From the NCBI RefSeq assembly GCF_003985125.1, contig NZ_ML133567.1:248001-312000 (forward strand): a DNA stretch of 64,000 nt. The letters run 5' to 3'. Numbering within the stretch: the stretch's first letter is position 1; every line of letters starts with the position of its first letter. A program made the position numbers and the translations under genes. The stretch is from Rhizobium phaseoli (GTDB lineage Bacteria; Pseudomonadota; Alphaproteobacteria; Rhizobiales; Rhizobiaceae). Below the pieces are notes generated by a model. That model was given only the letters and a program-made list of their open reading frames with translations, was not told the DNA's origin and did not search any database. Shown here one piece after another: positions 29,116 to 38,831 of this stretch.

Positions 29116-29688
29116 ATGAGCAAGTTGAAGTTTGCCGTCATCGTCGGCAGCACGCGTATTGGCCGTTTTGCCGAACATCCGGCCAAGTGGATCGCCGGGC
29201 TCGTCGGCCAGCGCTCCGATCTCGAAGTCGAGGTTCTCGATCTTCTCGACTATCCCATGCATTTCTTCGGCGAAGAGCGCGCAACGACAGCGGAAAGCGA
29301 AGCCGCCGAGCGCTGGAAGAAGAAGCTGCGCGAATTCGACGGCTTCATTTTCACCGTCGCCGAGTACAATCATGCGCCGACGGCGGTTCTGAAAAATGCC
29401 ATCGATCTCGGCGAATTCATCCAGAAGCCGGTCGGCTTCGTCGGCTATGGCGGCGTTGGCGGGGCGCGCGCCGTCGAGCAGCTTCGCCTGATTTTCGTCG
29501 AAATGAGTGCAGCTTCGGTCAAAACGGGCGTTCATATTGCCTTCAGCGAATATCTTGCCGTTCTCAAGGAGGGCAAGCAGCTTGGGGACTATGCGCATCT
29601 CAACGAAGCCGCCAAGAACATGCTCGACCAGCTGACCTGGTGGGGCAACGCCTTGAAGGCCGCGCGCGCCGTCGTGACGGCCGCTTGA
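29116..29688 (+). CDS. NADPH-dependent FMN reductase family flavoprotein
   Basis: The 190-aa flavodoxin-like protein opens with the FMN-phosphate loop IVGSTRIGR and carries the family motif VAEYNHAPTAVLKNAIDL near residue 90. Members reduce FMN, quinones or azo compounds with NAD(P)H; the substrate here is unknown. The start at 29116 (MSKLKFAVIVG) fits the fold. The upstream TTG at 29071 lacks an SD. It stands alone between two hairpins. Confidence 0.85.
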   Translation: MSKLKFAVIVGSTRIGRFAEHPAKWIAGLVGQRSDLEVEVLDLLDYPMHFFGEERATTAESEAAERWKKKLREFDGFIFTVAEYNHAPTAVLKNAIDLGEFIQKPVGFVGYGGVGGARAVEQLRLIFVEMSAASVKTGVHIAFSEYLAVLKEGKQLGDYAHLNEAAKNMLDQLTWWGNALKAARAVVTAA

Positions 29689-29700
29689 TCGGAATGCCGG

Positions 29701-29730
29701 CGGTGCCGGGTGACAGCCCGGCACCGTCTT
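29701..29730. terminator. Bidirectional terminator between convergent genes
   Basis: A 10-bp perfect stem (CGGTGCCGGG / CCCGGCACCG) around TGACAG is followed by TCTTAAAT. It lies between the FMN reductase stop and the convergent amino-acid transporter stop at 29729. Confidence 0.7.
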
Positions 29731-30490
29731 AAATATCGTAGCTATGCGCCGCGTTGATCGTCGAGATGAACCGCTTGGTGCGTTCGCGCTGTGGCGCCGT
29801 GAAGATCGCTCTGGCGCTGCCCGTTTCCACCACGCTGCCGGCTTCCAGGAAGACGACGTCATTGGCGATCTTGGAGGCGAGGCGCAGATCATGGGTCGCC
29901 ATGACCATGGTCGTACCTTCCCGGGCCAGCTGACCCAGCACATCGACCACTTCCGCCGAGAGTTCCGGATCGAGCGCCGAGGTCGGCTCGTCACACAGAA
30001 GCACGCGCGGCGACGGCGCGAGCGCCCGGGCGATCGCCACGCGCTGTTGCTGGCCGCCCGATAATGTCGACGGCCAGGCATCGGCCTTGTGCGCCATGCC
30101 AACCTTGGTCAGGAGTTCCGTGGCGCGTTCGTGGGCCTTCTCCTTCGGCCATTTCAGCACCGTGACCAGACCTTCCATGACGTTTTCGATCGCGGTTTGA
30201 TGCGGGAAGAGCTGGAAGTTCTGGAAGACCATGCCGGTCTGGCGGCGGATCCTTTGAATCGCCTGCCAGCCGATGCGTTTGCCGGGCGCGAAGGAAAGCT
30301 CTGCCTCGCCGAGGCGGATTGCACCTGATGTCGGGATTTCGAGCAGGTTGATACAGCGCAGCAGCGTGCTTTTGCCGCCGCCTGAGGGCCCGACCAGCGC
30401 CGTGACGCTGCCTTCGGGGATGCGAATGCTGATGTCCTTCAGGATGATGGCATCGCCGAAGCGCTTTTCGATGTTGGAAAGCTCGATCAT
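29729..30490 (-). CDS. Amino-acid (probably cystine) ABC transporter ATP-binding protein
   Basis: A 253-aa ABC ATPase of the polar amino-acid family. It has Walker A GPSGGGKST (about 33), Q-loop FQNFQLFPH, signature LSGGQQQRVAIAR and Walker B LLCDEPTSALDPE. It resembles YecC/TcyN. Its ATG overlaps the permease stop by 4 nt. It is the last gene of a binding protein-permease-ATPase operon on the minus strand. Confidence 0.9.
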   Translation of the reverse strand: MIELSNIEKRFGDAIILKDISIRIPEGSVTALVGPSGGGKSTLLRCINLLEIPTSGAIRLGEAELSFAPGKRIGWQAIQRIRRQTGMVFQNFQLFPHQTAIENVMEGLVTVLKWPKEKAHERATELLTKVGMAHKADAWPSTLSGGQQQRVAIARALAPSPRVLLCDEPTSALDPELSAEVVDVLGQLAREGTTMVMATHDLRLASKIANDVVFLEAGSVVETGSARAIFTAPQRERTKRFISTINAAHSYDI

Positions 30491-31167
30491 GCGTTTGCCT
30501 CCAGCATGCCGCCATAACGCGCGAAGCGGCGTTCCAGCCGCACCTGCAGCTGCGAGAGGATGGAGCTCAGGACCAGATAGATCAGCGCCGCCTCGATATA
30601 GAGGATCAGTGGCTCATAGGTGGTGGCGACGATGCGCTGAGCTGCCTGGAAGAGTTCCGGCACGGTGATGGCGGCGGCAAGCGACGTGTCCTTCACCAGC
30701 GAGATGAAGGTATTCGACAGCGGTGGCACGGCGACGCGGCCGGCCTGCGGCAGGATGGTGCGGCTCATCGCCTGGCGCCAGCTCATGCCGATCGAATAGG
30801 CTGCTTCCCACTGGCCCTTGGGCACGGAGGAGATGACGGCGCGGATGATCTCGGAACTGTAAGCGCCGATATTCAGGGTAAAGCCGATGAGGGCGGCGGG
30901 AAAGGCATCGAGCAGAATGCCGATGCTCGGCAGGCCGTAAAAGATCACGAAGAGCTGCACGAGGAGCGGTGTGCCGCGGATGACCCAGACATAGAAACGG
31001 GCGACGACCACGACCGGCGCGGGACCGAAGAGGCGGGCGATCGCTGTGACCAGGCCGAGGATCAGACCGAAGGTGAAGGACAGCAACGTGAGGGGGATGG
31101 TGAAGACCAGCCCGGCCCAGAGGAGCGAGGGGAGCGATTCCGCCATCAGTTGAAGCCAGTGCTGCAA
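30487..31167 (-). CDS. Amino-acid (probably cystine) ABC transporter permease
   Basis: The 226-aa permease belongs to the HisM/GlnP/YecS family (HEQRo signature). About five membrane helices and the motif VIRGTPLLVQLFVIFYGLP near residue 65 identify it, and the later EAAYSIGMSWRQAMSRTILPQ is the EAA loop. It forms a homodimeric channel for the adjacent ATPase and binding protein. A 194-nt gap containing an inverted repeat separates it from the binding-protein gene. Confidence 0.9.
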   Translation of the reverse strand: MQHWLQLMAESLPSLLWAGLVFTIPLTLLSFTFGLILGLVTAIARLFGPAPVVVVARFYVWVIRGTPLLVQLFVIFYGLPSIGILLDAFPAALIGFTLNIGAYSSEIIRAVISSVPKGQWEAAYSIGMSWRQAMSRTILPQAGRVAVPPLSNTFISLVKDTSLAAAITVPELFQAAQRIVATTYEPLILYIEAALIYLVLSSILSQLQVRLERRFARYGGMLEANA

Positions 31168-31206
31168 GGAATTCCCTCTCGTCGGTGGGTGGCGATATCT
31201 CGAATA

Positions 31207-31359
31207 CCCCTCCCCAACCCCTCCCTACAAGGGGGAGGGACGTATCAAGTCTCTCGCTCCGCACGAAACAGCAACCGAACCGCTGGCCGAAATGGTTGTT
31301 TGAGATGTCGCGGATGGCCGTTGGGCCCCTCCCCCTTGTGGGGAGGGGTTGGGGAGGGA
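31207..31359. repeat. Inverted 34-bp repeat between binding-protein and permease genes
   Basis: Left arm 31207-31240 and right arm 31326-31359 are near-perfect reverse complements (32 of 34 positions), with 85 bp between. Each arm also folds locally around CCCTCC...GGGGGAGGG. The same wording recurs in intergenic sequence of many rhizobia, so it is probably a mobile or amplified intergenic element. Its position inside the operon could reduce permease and ATPase expression relative to the binding protein. Confidence 0.75.
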
Positions 31360-31361
31360 AC

Positions 31362-32147
31362 TTACTTCGAAACGTCCTGGCCGAAATATTTGTCGGCGAT
31401 CTTCTTGTACGTACCGTCGGCCTTGATGTCGGCAAGCGCCTTGTTGATTTCGGCAAGAAGCTCCGGCTCGTTCTTGCGGATGATGATGCCGGAGTAATCG
31501 GCATTTTCCTGCTGGGCGGCAATCTTCACAGGCGCGTCCGGCTTATGCTTCTTGAAATCGAGGAAGGAAAGGCTGTCGTTGATCGTCGCATCGGCGCGCT
31601 TCGTCAGCACGAGCTGGATCGACTGGTCGAAACCGTCGGTGCCGACGAGTTCTGCGCCGGCTTCGGTCGCGAGCTTGCCGAAGTTGCTGGTCAGCGACTG
31701 GGCGGATTTCTTGCCCTTCAGATCGGCGAAGGTCTTGATGCTGTCATCGCCCTCGCGGACGATCAGTACGGCCTTGGAAGCGATATACGGTTCGGAGAAA
31801 TCATATTTCTGCTTGCGGGCTTCGGTGATGCCGACCTGGTTGATGACCGTGTCGTAGCGCTTGGCGTCGAGGCCGGCGATCAGGCCGTCCCACTTGCCTT
31901 CGACGAATTCGGCCTTGACGCCCAGCTTGGCGGCGATCGCCTCGCCGATCTCGACGTCGAAGCCGACGAGCTTGCCGCTTTCGTCATGATAGGTGAAGGG
32001 CGCATAGGTGCCTTCGGTACCGATCTTGAAGACGCCGGCCGATTTGATGGCGGCGAGATTTTCACCGGCATGGGCGGGCAGGAGGGCTGCAGCCTGAATG
32101 AGGACAGCGGCGGCGGCGGTTTTCAACCAGTTCATTGTTTTATCCAT
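31362..32147 (-). CDS. Amino-acid (probably cystine) ABC transporter substrate-binding protein
   Basis: The 261-aa protein has a signal peptide (cleavage near AHA, residue 27) and the SBP_bac_3 fold. Family pieces include GTYAPFTYHDESGKLVGFDVE, WDGLIAGLDAKRYDTVIN and FSEPYI. The overall pattern is closest to FliY/TcyJ cystine-binding proteins; cystine as ligand is an inference. It is first in its operon, with GGAGG (TTGGGAGGTTG on the opposite reading) upstream of the start. Confidence 0.88.
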   Translation of the reverse strand: MDKTMNWLKTAAAAVLIQAAALLPAHAGENLAAIKSAGVFKIGTEGTYAPFTYHDESGKLVGFDVEIGEAIAAKLGVKAEFVEGKWDGLIAGLDAKRYDTVINQVGITEARKQKYDFSEPYIASKAVLIVREGDDSIKTFADLKGKKSAQSLTSNFGKLATEAGAELVGTDGFDQSIQLVLTKRADATINDSLSFLDFKKHKPDAPVKIAAQQENADYSGIIIRKNEPELLAEINKALADIKADGTYKKIADKYFGQDVSK

Positions 32148-32325
32148 CCTTGGGAGGTTGTGATCGGATGCGGCATAGTTTGCAGAAAACTAGGGCGCCC
32201 GAAGCGTAGAAAACTGCGAATAAATGCAGAAACGGCGAAATATTTTTCTCAGCCGGCCAGCGCCTATCGGGTGCATTGTTTCATTGCTTCAGAAAACGTG
32301 TAGCTGTGCATGTTGTCTGCACGGT

Positions 32326-32339
32326 CATAAACGTTTATG
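32326..32339. promoter_or_regulatory. Perfect 14-bp palindrome, candidate operator
   Basis: CATAAACGTTTATG lies in the 230-bp divergent region between the amino-acid transporter and the deoR-type gene, 38 nt before the regulator start. Its position fits an autoregulatory or divergent operator. Which protein binds is not known. Confidence 0.45.
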
Positions 32340-32377
32340 CATGTTTTCACCACTTCAACCAATGACCCGGTAGGAAC

Positions 32378-33154
32378 ATGCAGGATTTTCTGTTGCGAGA
32401 GCGCCAAGGGGTGATTTCCGAGCGGCTGCGGCTGAACGGCCGCGTGCTGGCGGCGGAGCTTGCGCTCGAATTCGGCGTCTCCGAAGATACGGTGCGGCGT
32501 GACCTTCGCGAGATGGCGGCGGCGGGACTCTGCGAGCGGGTCTATGGCGGCGCCTTGCCGGTCTCGCCGGCGCATGGCAGCCTGACGCAGCGCATCGGCA
32601 TTGCCGCCGACCGGAAGCAGGCACTGGCGCGGGCAGCAGCAAAACAGATCGCCGCCGGCCTGACGGTGTTCTTCGATGCCGGCAGCACCAATCTGGCGAT
32701 TGCCAATGCCTTGCCGGCCGAACTCGAACTGACGGCTGCGACCAATGCGCCGGCGATTGCCGCGGCGCTGATCGACAAACCCGCCGTCAGTGTCATCCTG
32801 ATCGGCGGCATGATGGACCGGCAAACCGGCGGCGCGCTCGGCGCCAAGGCCCTGCGGGATATGGAGCAGATTTCGCCCGATCTCTGCATCCTCGGCGCCT
32901 GCGGCGTCGATCTTGAGGCCGGCATCACCGCCTTCAGCTTCGAGGATGCGGAGTTCAAACGGTTCGCCACGTCGAGAAGCAGAAAGGTTCTGGCGGCCGT
33001 GACCTCGGAGAAGTTCGGCACCGCCGCCCCTCACAGCATCCTTCCGGTTGCGCATTGCGAATGCCTGGTCGTCGAGCACGACGCTGATCCAGCCGTCCTC
33101 GCCGGCTACCGCGAGCGCGGCTGCCGGACCGTCATCGCCGAGAAAACGAACTGA
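32378..33154 (+). CDS. DeoR/GlpR-family transcriptional regulator
   Basis: The 258-aa protein has the DeoR-type winged HTH at residues about 5-60 (RQGVISERLRLNGRV, then VSEDTVRRDLREMAAAGLCERVYGGA) and the DeoRC sensor domain behind it. The motifs FFDAGSTNLAIA and the later GACGVD are typical. Such repressors sense sugar phosphates. TAGGA precedes the ATG. It lies between the amino-acid transporter (divergent) and an MFS permease gene 64 nt downstream, which it may co-transcribe with or regulate. Confidence 0.88.
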   Translation: MQDFLLRERQGVISERLRLNGRVLAAELALEFGVSEDTVRRDLREMAAAGLCERVYGGALPVSPAHGSLTQRIGIAADRKQALARAAAKQIAAGLTVFFDAGSTNLAIANALPAELELTAATNAPAIAAALIDKPAVSVILIGGMMDRQTGGALGAKALRDMEQISPDLCILGACGVDLEAGITAFSFEDAEFKRFATSRSRKVLAAVTSEKFGTAAPHSILPVAHCECLVVEHDADPAVLAGYRERGCRTVIAEKTN

Positions 33155-33218
33155 AGCCGCCCAAGCGGAGTTTAGAAAACGGGTGCTCCCAAGACCCGAT
33201 AACGAGGAAAGACTGAAA

Positions 33219-34412
33219 ATGGACAGTCATGTGAATGCGCCGTCGGGGGTCCGCAGGGGCTTCCTTACCAGAAGCAGGGCGGCGGTTTCCCTGCTCTTTC
33301 TCATGAACGGCTTTGTCGTCGGCTGCTGGGCACCGAAGATCCCTGATTTCGCCGAGCGTCTCGGGCTCTCCAAGTTCGAGCTCGGGCTGATGATCATCGT
33401 CTTCGGCGTCGGCTCGCTGGTCATGATGCCGATCGCCGGCGCCCAGATCGCCAGACATGGCTCGCGTGTCGTTGTCCGGGCGACGGCTGTCTGCGTGTTG
33501 CCGTTGCTTCTGGCGCTGACGCTCGCGCCGAACGTCATCACCGGCGCAATCGCGCTCTTTCTGTTCGGCGGCTTCATCGGCGCGATGGATGTGGCGATGA
33601 ACGCCAACGCAGTCTCGGTCGAACAATCGATGCGCCGCGCCATCATGTCCTCCTGCCACGCCTTCTGGAGCCTCGGCGGCCTGATCGGCTCCGGCCTCGG
33701 CGGCATCGTGATCGCCAAGCTCGGCATTCTCGGCCATGCGCAGCTGGCGACCCTGCTGGCGGCGATCTTCCTTGCCCTCGCCTGGCCGATGATCCTTGCG
33801 GATCCGCCGCATCCCGACGCCAAGAAGGAAAAAACCAGACTGCCGATGGTGCCGCTGCCATGGCTGCTCGGCTTGATGGCGCTGTTCTCGATGGTGCCGG
33901 AAGGTGCGGTCCTCGACTGGGGCGCGCTCTACCTCCGCCAGGAAATGAATGCATCCGTGGCCCTGTCAGGCCTTGGTTTCGCAGCCTTCTCGGCGACCAT
34001 GGCGATCATGCGCTTTGCCGGCGATCTGGTGCGCGACCGTTTGGGCGGCGTCAAGACGCTGCGGGTCTGCACGCTGTTTGCCATTGCCGGCATGCTGCTT
34101 GCGAGTTTCGCGCCGGACGCCGAGATAGCCATTCTGGGCTTTGCCCTGTGCGGCATCGGCATTTCCAACATGGTGCCGATCGCCTTCTCGGCAGCCGGCA
34201 ACATCCCCGGCCTGAAGCCCGGCATCGGCATTTCGGTCGTCACGACCATGGGCTATTCCGGCATGCTGGTCGCGCCGTCGGTGATCGGCTTCGTCGCCGA
34301 GCATGTCGGTTTTGCGGTCGTATTCATGGCACTGCCGGTGCTGCTGCTCGTCGTTCTCCTGTTCTCCAAGCTCGCCCATTATGCCGATGGCGTCTCTGGA
34401 GGCGGCCACTGA
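33219..34412 (+). CDS. MFS transporter (YbjJ-like)
   Basis: The 397-aa protein has 12 hydrophobic helices of the major facilitator superfamily. Recognisable parts are NGFVVGCWAPKIPDFAERLGL in helix 1 and loop, GAMDVAMNANAV near residue 115 and a C-terminal half ending in LHYADG-type tail. It resembles YbjJ/fucose-permease-like members; substrate unknown. I chose ATG 33219 because ACGAGGAAAG precedes it and helix 1 follows at the usual distance. Confidence 0.82.
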   Translation: MDSHVNAPSGVRRGFLTRSRAAVSLLFLMNGFVVGCWAPKIPDFAERLGLSKFELGLMIIVFGVGSLVMMPIAGAQIARHGSRVVVRATAVCVLPLLLALTLAPNVITGAIALFLFGGFIGAMDVAMNANAVSVEQSMRRAIMSSCHAFWSLGGLIGSGLGGIVIAKLGILGHAQLATLLAAIFLALAWPMILADPPHPDAKKEKTRLPMVPLPWLLGLMALFSMVPEGAVLDWGALYLRQEMNASVALSGLGFAAFSATMAIMRFAGDLVRDRLGGVKTLRVCTLFAIAGMLLASFAPDAEIAILGFALCGIGISNMVPIAFSAAGNIPGLKPGIGISVVTTMGYSGMLVAPSVIGFVAEHVGFAVVFMALPVLLLVVLLFSKLAHYADGVSGGGH

Positions 34413-34609
34413 GCCGCTTCCAAACAAAAGTGATATAGGGGGCGGTTGACAAGCCGCTGGGCTTGATCCACCTGAAAGGCACTGTTTCTAGAGCGCGGGC
34501 AGTCTTTCAGATAAAGGCTTCGCGCTTTAGGTCTTTGTTTTACGCATGTCGTCATCGCAGACCGCTGCAGATTGTTGCGCGACATGTATTAGGGGTGCAA
34601 AAACTCTTC

Positions 34610-35860
34610 ATGTCTTCAGCCGCCGATTTTGATCCGAAACCGCGCCGCGCTTCCGTTGCCGTCGATGTCGGCGGCGTCATCGTCGGCGGCGGCGCGCCGA
34701 TCGTCGTGCAATCCATGACGAACACCGATACCGCCGATATCGACGCGACCGTCGCCCAGGTCGCGGCCCTCCACCGCGCAGGCTCGGAGCTGGTGCGCAT
34801 CACCGTCGACCGCGACGAGAGTGCGGCTGCCGTGCCGAAGATCCGCGAGCGGCTGCTGCGGCTCGGCATGGACGTGCCGCTGATCGGCGACTTCCATTAT
34901 ATCGGCCACAAGCTGCTCGCCGATCATCCCGATTGTGCCGCAGCGCTGGCGAAATACCGCATCAATCCCGGCAATGTTGGCTTCAAGGACAAGAAGGACA
35001 AGCAGTTCGCCGAGATCATCGAGATGGCGATCCGCTACGACAAGCCGGTGCGCATCGGCGTCAACTGGGGTTCGCTCGATCAGGACCTGCTGACGGCGCT
35101 GATGGATCAAAATGCCGCCGCCGGCTCGCCCCTCTCGGCCAGGCAGGTAACGCGCGAGGCGATCGTCCAGTCGGCGCTGCTTTCGGCAGCGCTTGCCGAG
35201 GAAATCGGTCTGCCGCGCAACCGCATCATCCTCTCGGCCAAGGTCAGCCAGGTGCAGGATCTGATCGCCGTCAACTCCATGCTCGCCGAACGCTCGAATC
35301 ACGCGCTGCATCTCGGTCTGACCGAAGCCGGTATGGGCAGCAAGGGCATCGTTGCTTCGTCGGCGGCGATGGGCTTCGTGCTGCAGCATGGCATCGGCGA
35401 TACCATCCGCGTCTCCCTGACGCCCGAGCCGAACGGCGACCGTACGCGCGAAGTCCAGGTGGCGCAGGAAATCCTCCAGGTCATGGGCTTCCGTCAGTTC
35501 GTGCCCGTTGTTGCCGCCTGTCCCGGCTGCGGCCGCACGACGTCGACGGTGTTCCAGGAACTGGCCCAGAACATCCAGAACGATATCCGCAAGAACATGC
35601 CGGTCTGGCGCGAGAAATATCCGGGGGTCGAGGCGCTGAATGTCGCCGTCATGGGCTGTATCGTCAACGGACCGGGTGAAAGCAAGCATGCCGATATCGG
35701 CATTTCGCTTCCCGGCACCGGCGAGACGCCCGCAGCACCGGTTTTCATCGACGGCAAGAAGGCGCTGACGCTGCGCGGCCCCAACATCGCCGCTGATTTC
35801 GAAGCGCTTGTCGTCGATTATATCGAGAAGCGCTTCGGCCAGCGGACCGCGGCGGAATGA
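34610..35860 (+). CDS. ispG: 4-hydroxy-3-methylbut-2-enyl diphosphate synthase (GcpE)
   Basis: The 416-aa protein is IspG. It has the N-terminal TIM-barrel domain ([12 protein letters not shown] near 35) and a C-terminal domain with the [4Fe-4S] cysteines in [11 protein letters not shown] and [10 protein letters not shown]. It carries out the penultimate step of the methylerythritol-phosphate isoprenoid pathway. The start at 34610 follows an AGGGG SD and matches family length. The prenyl synthase gene 1.1 kb downstream on the other strand uses the same pathway's products. Confidence 0.95.
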   Translation: MSSAADFDPKPRRASVAVDVGGVIVGGGAPIVVQSMTNTDTADIDATVAQVAALHRAGSELVRITVDRDESAAAVPKIRERLLRLGMDVPLIGDFHYIGHKLLADHPDCAAALAKYRINPGNVGFKDKKDKQFAEIIEMAIRYDKPVRIGVNWGSLDQDLLTALMDQNAAAGSPLSARQVTREAIVQSALLSAALAEEIGLPRNRIILSAKVSQVQDLIAVNSMLAERSNHALHLGLTEAGMGSKGIVASSAAMGFVLQHGIGDTIRVSLTPEPNGDRTREVQVAQEILQVMGFRQFVPVVAACPGCGRTTSTVFQELAQNIQNDIRKNMPVWREKYPGVEALNVAVMGCIVNGPGESKHADIGISLPGTGETPAAPVFIDGKKALTLRGPNIAADFEALVVDYIEKRFGQRTAAE

Positions 35861-35876
35861 AGACCGGCGGGGTTAG

Positions 35877-36938
35877 ATGAGCCGGTACTGGTCGCCCATC
35901 GTCAGCAAGCTTCGGCCCTATGTCGCGGGGGAACAGCCCCGTATTCCCGGCCTGATCAAGCTCAACACCAATGAGAATCCCTACGGGCCGTCTCCCAGGG
36001 CGCTCGAAGCGATCGGGCAAGCGGCGGACGATCGTCTGCGGCTCTATCCCGATCCGACTGCCACGGAATTACGTGAGACGATCGCCGGCCGTTTCGATCT
36101 GGCGGCAGATGAAGTGTTCGTCGGCAACGGCTCCGACGAGGTGCTCGCTCATTCGTTTCAGGCGCTGCTGAAACACGAGCTGCCGCTTCTCTATCCGGAC
36201 GTCAGCTATCCTTTCTATCCAGCCTATAGCCTGCTATACGACGTCGAGACGGTCGAAGTGCCTGTCGATGACAGGTTCCGGATCCTGTTGGCGGATTACG
36301 ACAGGCCGTGCGGCGCGATCCTCATTCCCAATCCGAATGCGCCGACCGGCATCGGCCTGCCGCTTGCCGAGATAGAGACGCTTGTCGCCACGCATCCGGA
36401 TGCAGTCGTGGCGATAGACGAGGCCTATGTCGATTTCGGGGCTGAAAGCGCTGTCCCGCTCATTTCCAAATATCCCAATCTGCTGGTCATCCAGACCTTG
36501 TCGAAATCCCGCTCGCTTGCAGGTCTGCGCGTCGGGTTTGCGCTAGGGCAGCGGCATCTGATCGAGGCGCTGGTGCGCGTCAAGGACAGCTTCAACTCCT
36601 ATCCGCTCGATCGTCTGGCGCAGGCCGCCGCCACGGCCGCGATCAAGGATGAGGCGTGGTTCGAGACATGCCGGCGGAAAATCATCGCCAGCCGGGAAAA
36701 ACTCGTCCGGGAGCTCGAAGCGCTGGATTTCGAGGTGCTGCCGTCTCAGGCGAATTTCATTTTCGCAAGGCATGAAAGCCGGCCGGGCGCCGCACTTCAA
36801 GCCGCGCTGCGGGAGCGCGGCGTGCTCGTCCGGCATTTCGCCAAGCCGCGTATTTCGGAATTCCTGCGCATCAGCATCGGCACAGACGAGGAATGCGCCC
36901 GTCTGCTATCCGCTCTCAAAGAAATATTGGCAGCCTGA
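35877..36938 (+). CDS. hisC: Histidinol-phosphate aminotransferase
   Basis: The 353-aa fold-type I PLP enzyme begins with the HisC signature [15 protein letters not shown]. It carries [12 protein letters not shown], the IDEAYVDFG aspartate region and the PLP lysine in [15 protein letters not shown] (about residue 211). It makes histidinol phosphate from imidazole-acetol phosphate. It starts 16 nt after ispG, so the two are probably co-transcribed. Paralogues sometimes serve phenylalanine/tyrosine synthesis; this one is isolated from other his genes, so some doubt about the main substrate remains. Confidence 0.88.
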   Translation: MSRYWSPIVSKLRPYVAGEQPRIPGLIKLNTNENPYGPSPRALEAIGQAADDRLRLYPDPTATELRETIAGRFDLAADEVFVGNGSDEVLAHSFQALLKHELPLLYPDVSYPFYPAYSLLYDVETVEVPVDDRFRILLADYDRPCGAILIPNPNAPTGIGLPLAEIETLVATHPDAVVAIDEAYVDFGAESAVPLISKYPNLLVIQTLSKSRSLAGLRVGFALGQRHLIEALVRVKDSFNSYPLDRLAQAAATAAIKDEAWFETCRRKIIASREKLVRELEALDFEVLPSQANFIFARHESRPGAALQAALRERGVLVRHFAKPRISEFLRISIGTDEECARLLSALKEILAA

Positions 36939-36944
36939 TTTAGA

Positions 36945-37861
36945 CTAACTCTTCCGGTCGGCGATGAAATGCGCCGCGGCAATCAGGGTCGATGCACGCG
37001 TGCCGTAGGGAGCCAGCAGCGCCTCGGCGTCGGCGACATGCCGGCGGAGCTCGGTCTCGCGGCCCATTCCATCCCGTGCAACGCTACGAGCGTTCCCTTG
37101 CCGCGGGCCGCATCCTTGCCGGTCGCCTTGCCCATGGTTGCGGCATCCGAGGTCAGGTCGAGAATGTCGTCGGCGAGTTGGAAGGCAAGGCCGATCTTTT
37201 CGCCGAAGGCGCGCAGACGCTGGCGATCGTCCTGCGGGCTTCCCGCGATGATGGCGCCGGCCTCGCAGGCAAAGCGGATCAGCGCGCCCGTTTTCATCGC
37301 CTGTAGGCGGATGATGCCGTCCTCGTCTGGCGCCTGTTTTTCCGCCGCGAGATCGAGCGCCTGGCCGCCGGCCATGCCGCCGAGACCGGCGCCGCGCGCA
37401 AGAGCCAACACCAGCGATGCCTTGCTGATATCGGGAAGCGCAGTTTCCGGTGCTGCGACAATGTCGAAGGCGTAGGTCAGCAGGCTGTCGCCGGCGAGAA
37501 TCGCGGTGGCTTCATCGAACTTGACGTGCACCGTCGGTTTGCCGCGGCGCATGTCATCATCGTCCATGGCCGGCAGATCGTCATGCACGAGGGAGTAACA
37601 ATGCACGCATTCGAGCGCGGCGCCGATACGAAGGGCGGCCTGCGCATCGCCGCCGAGAAGCGCGGCGCTTTCTACCACCAGGAATGGGCGCAGCCGCTTG
37701 CCGCCGTTCAGGACGGCATAGTGCATGGCGCCGCGCAGGGTCTCGGGCCTGGCGATTTCATCGGAAAGGGCATTCGGCAACAGCAATGCGTCGAGCAGCG
37801 CCTCGATCTCGCGGGCGTTGTTCTTCAGCCTCGTCTCGAAAGTGTCCCGGTTCGCGTCCAT
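36945..37861 (-). CDS. ispA: Polyprenyl (farnesyl) diphosphate synthase, apparent frameshift near the 3' end
   Basis: The protein is an IspA-type trans-prenyltransferase: GGKRLRPFLV, first Asp-rich motif DDLPAMDDDD and second motif LADDILDLTSD. It joins IPP with DMAPP/GPP to make farnesyl diphosphate. Translated as written, the frame runs to a stop at 36983 with an unlike tail. Stepping back one base around 37061-37065 restores a typical ending (AEALLAPYG ... FIADRKS) and a stop at 36945-36947, just before the convergent hisC stop. One missing C in a GGGCCC run explains it: either a sequencing error or a real lesion. The start ATG at 37861 gives about 305 aa, the usual length. Confidence 0.85.
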
Positions 37862-37997
37862 CGGCGCTGTTTGGCATGGGGCAAGGGGGCTTGCAACGGA
37901 ATTGTCGATGGCTGGCGCAAGATTTCCCATGTGCTCTGGCATAAGCGCCTCACAGGCGTTATGAGAACGACAGGGAGCGAAGTGGACTGGGGGCATT

Positions 37998-38735
37998 TTG
38001 GATATAGCGCCGGAGACAGAGGATATCGCCGACATGCCGGCCCGTCGGCGTTGGTTCGAAAATCGGCCTATGCTGAAGCGCATCGTTCTTGCCGTGCTGG
38101 CGCTGGTCATCCTTCCCTACGTGCTGATCTTTTTCTATCTGCTGCCTTTCATCCATCCGGTCTCGACGCTGATGCTGCGCGACCTCGTGCTGTTGCGCGG
38201 TTATGACCGCAGATGGGTATCGCTGGATCAGATCTCTCCGGTGCTGGTGCAGTCGGTGATGATGTCCGAGGACGGGCAATATTGTTTTCATGGCGGCGTC
38301 GACTGGGCCGAGATGCGCATGCTGGTCGAGGATACGCTGAAAGGTCAGGCAACGCGCGGCGGCAGCACCATCCCGATGCAGACGGCCAAGAACCTCTTTC
38401 TCTGGAACAGCCGCTCCTTCGTGCGCAAAGCGATGGAGCTTCCGCTCGCCGTCTCCACGGATTTCGTCCTGTCGAAACGGCGGCTGATGGAAATCTACCT
38501 CAATATCGCCGAATGGGGTCCCGGTATCTACGGCGTCGAGGCGGCAGCCCAGCATCATTTCAAGGTACCGGCCTCGAAGCTGACGCGGCGGCAGGCATCG
38601 CTGCTGGCCGTCTCGCTCCCGAACCCGATCGACCGCAATGCCGGCAAGCCGGGACGCGGCCTTCGCCGGCTGGCCGGCGTCATCGAGAGGCGGGCGCAGG
38701 GTTCGGGCGAATACATCAAGTGCATCTATGAGTGA
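37998..38735 (+). CDS. mtgA: Monofunctional biosynthetic peptidoglycan transglycosylase
   Basis: The 245-aa protein has one N-terminal membrane helix (about residues 27-50) and a GT51 domain. The motifs [14 protein letters not shown] (catalytic Glu), [17 protein letters not shown] and [20 protein letters not shown] follow in order. It polymerises lipid II into glycan strands on the periplasmic face. The start is a TTG at 37998 behind GGGGG; an ATG at 38034 with AGAGGA upstream is equally possible and would still keep the membrane helix. It is divergent from the prenyl synthase gene. Confidence 0.92.
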   Translation: MDIAPETEDIADMPARRRWFENRPMLKRIVLAVLALVILPYVLIFFYLLPFIHPVSTLMLRDLVLLRGYDRRWVSLDQISPVLVQSVMMSEDGQYCFHGGVDWAEMRMLVEDTLKGQATRGGSTIPMQTAKNLFLWNSRSFVRKAMELPLAVSTDFVLSKRRLMEIYLNIAEWGPGIYGVEAAAQHHFKVPASKLTRRQASLLAVSLPNPIDRNAGKPGRGLRRLAGVIERRAQGSGEYIKCIYE

Positions 38736-38831
38736 GATCAGAACTTGTCGTTAGAAGGACCAAGCGTCATCTGACATTCTTGGTTCTGCCATATGGGCGG
38801 TGCAGTGAAACCGGAACCCCTCGAGTCGCCC

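Noticed and set aside
34413..34609. Possible tRNA or small RNA before ispG
   Set aside because: Some local pairing exists, but no cloverleaf, anticodon arm or CCA-type end can be built.
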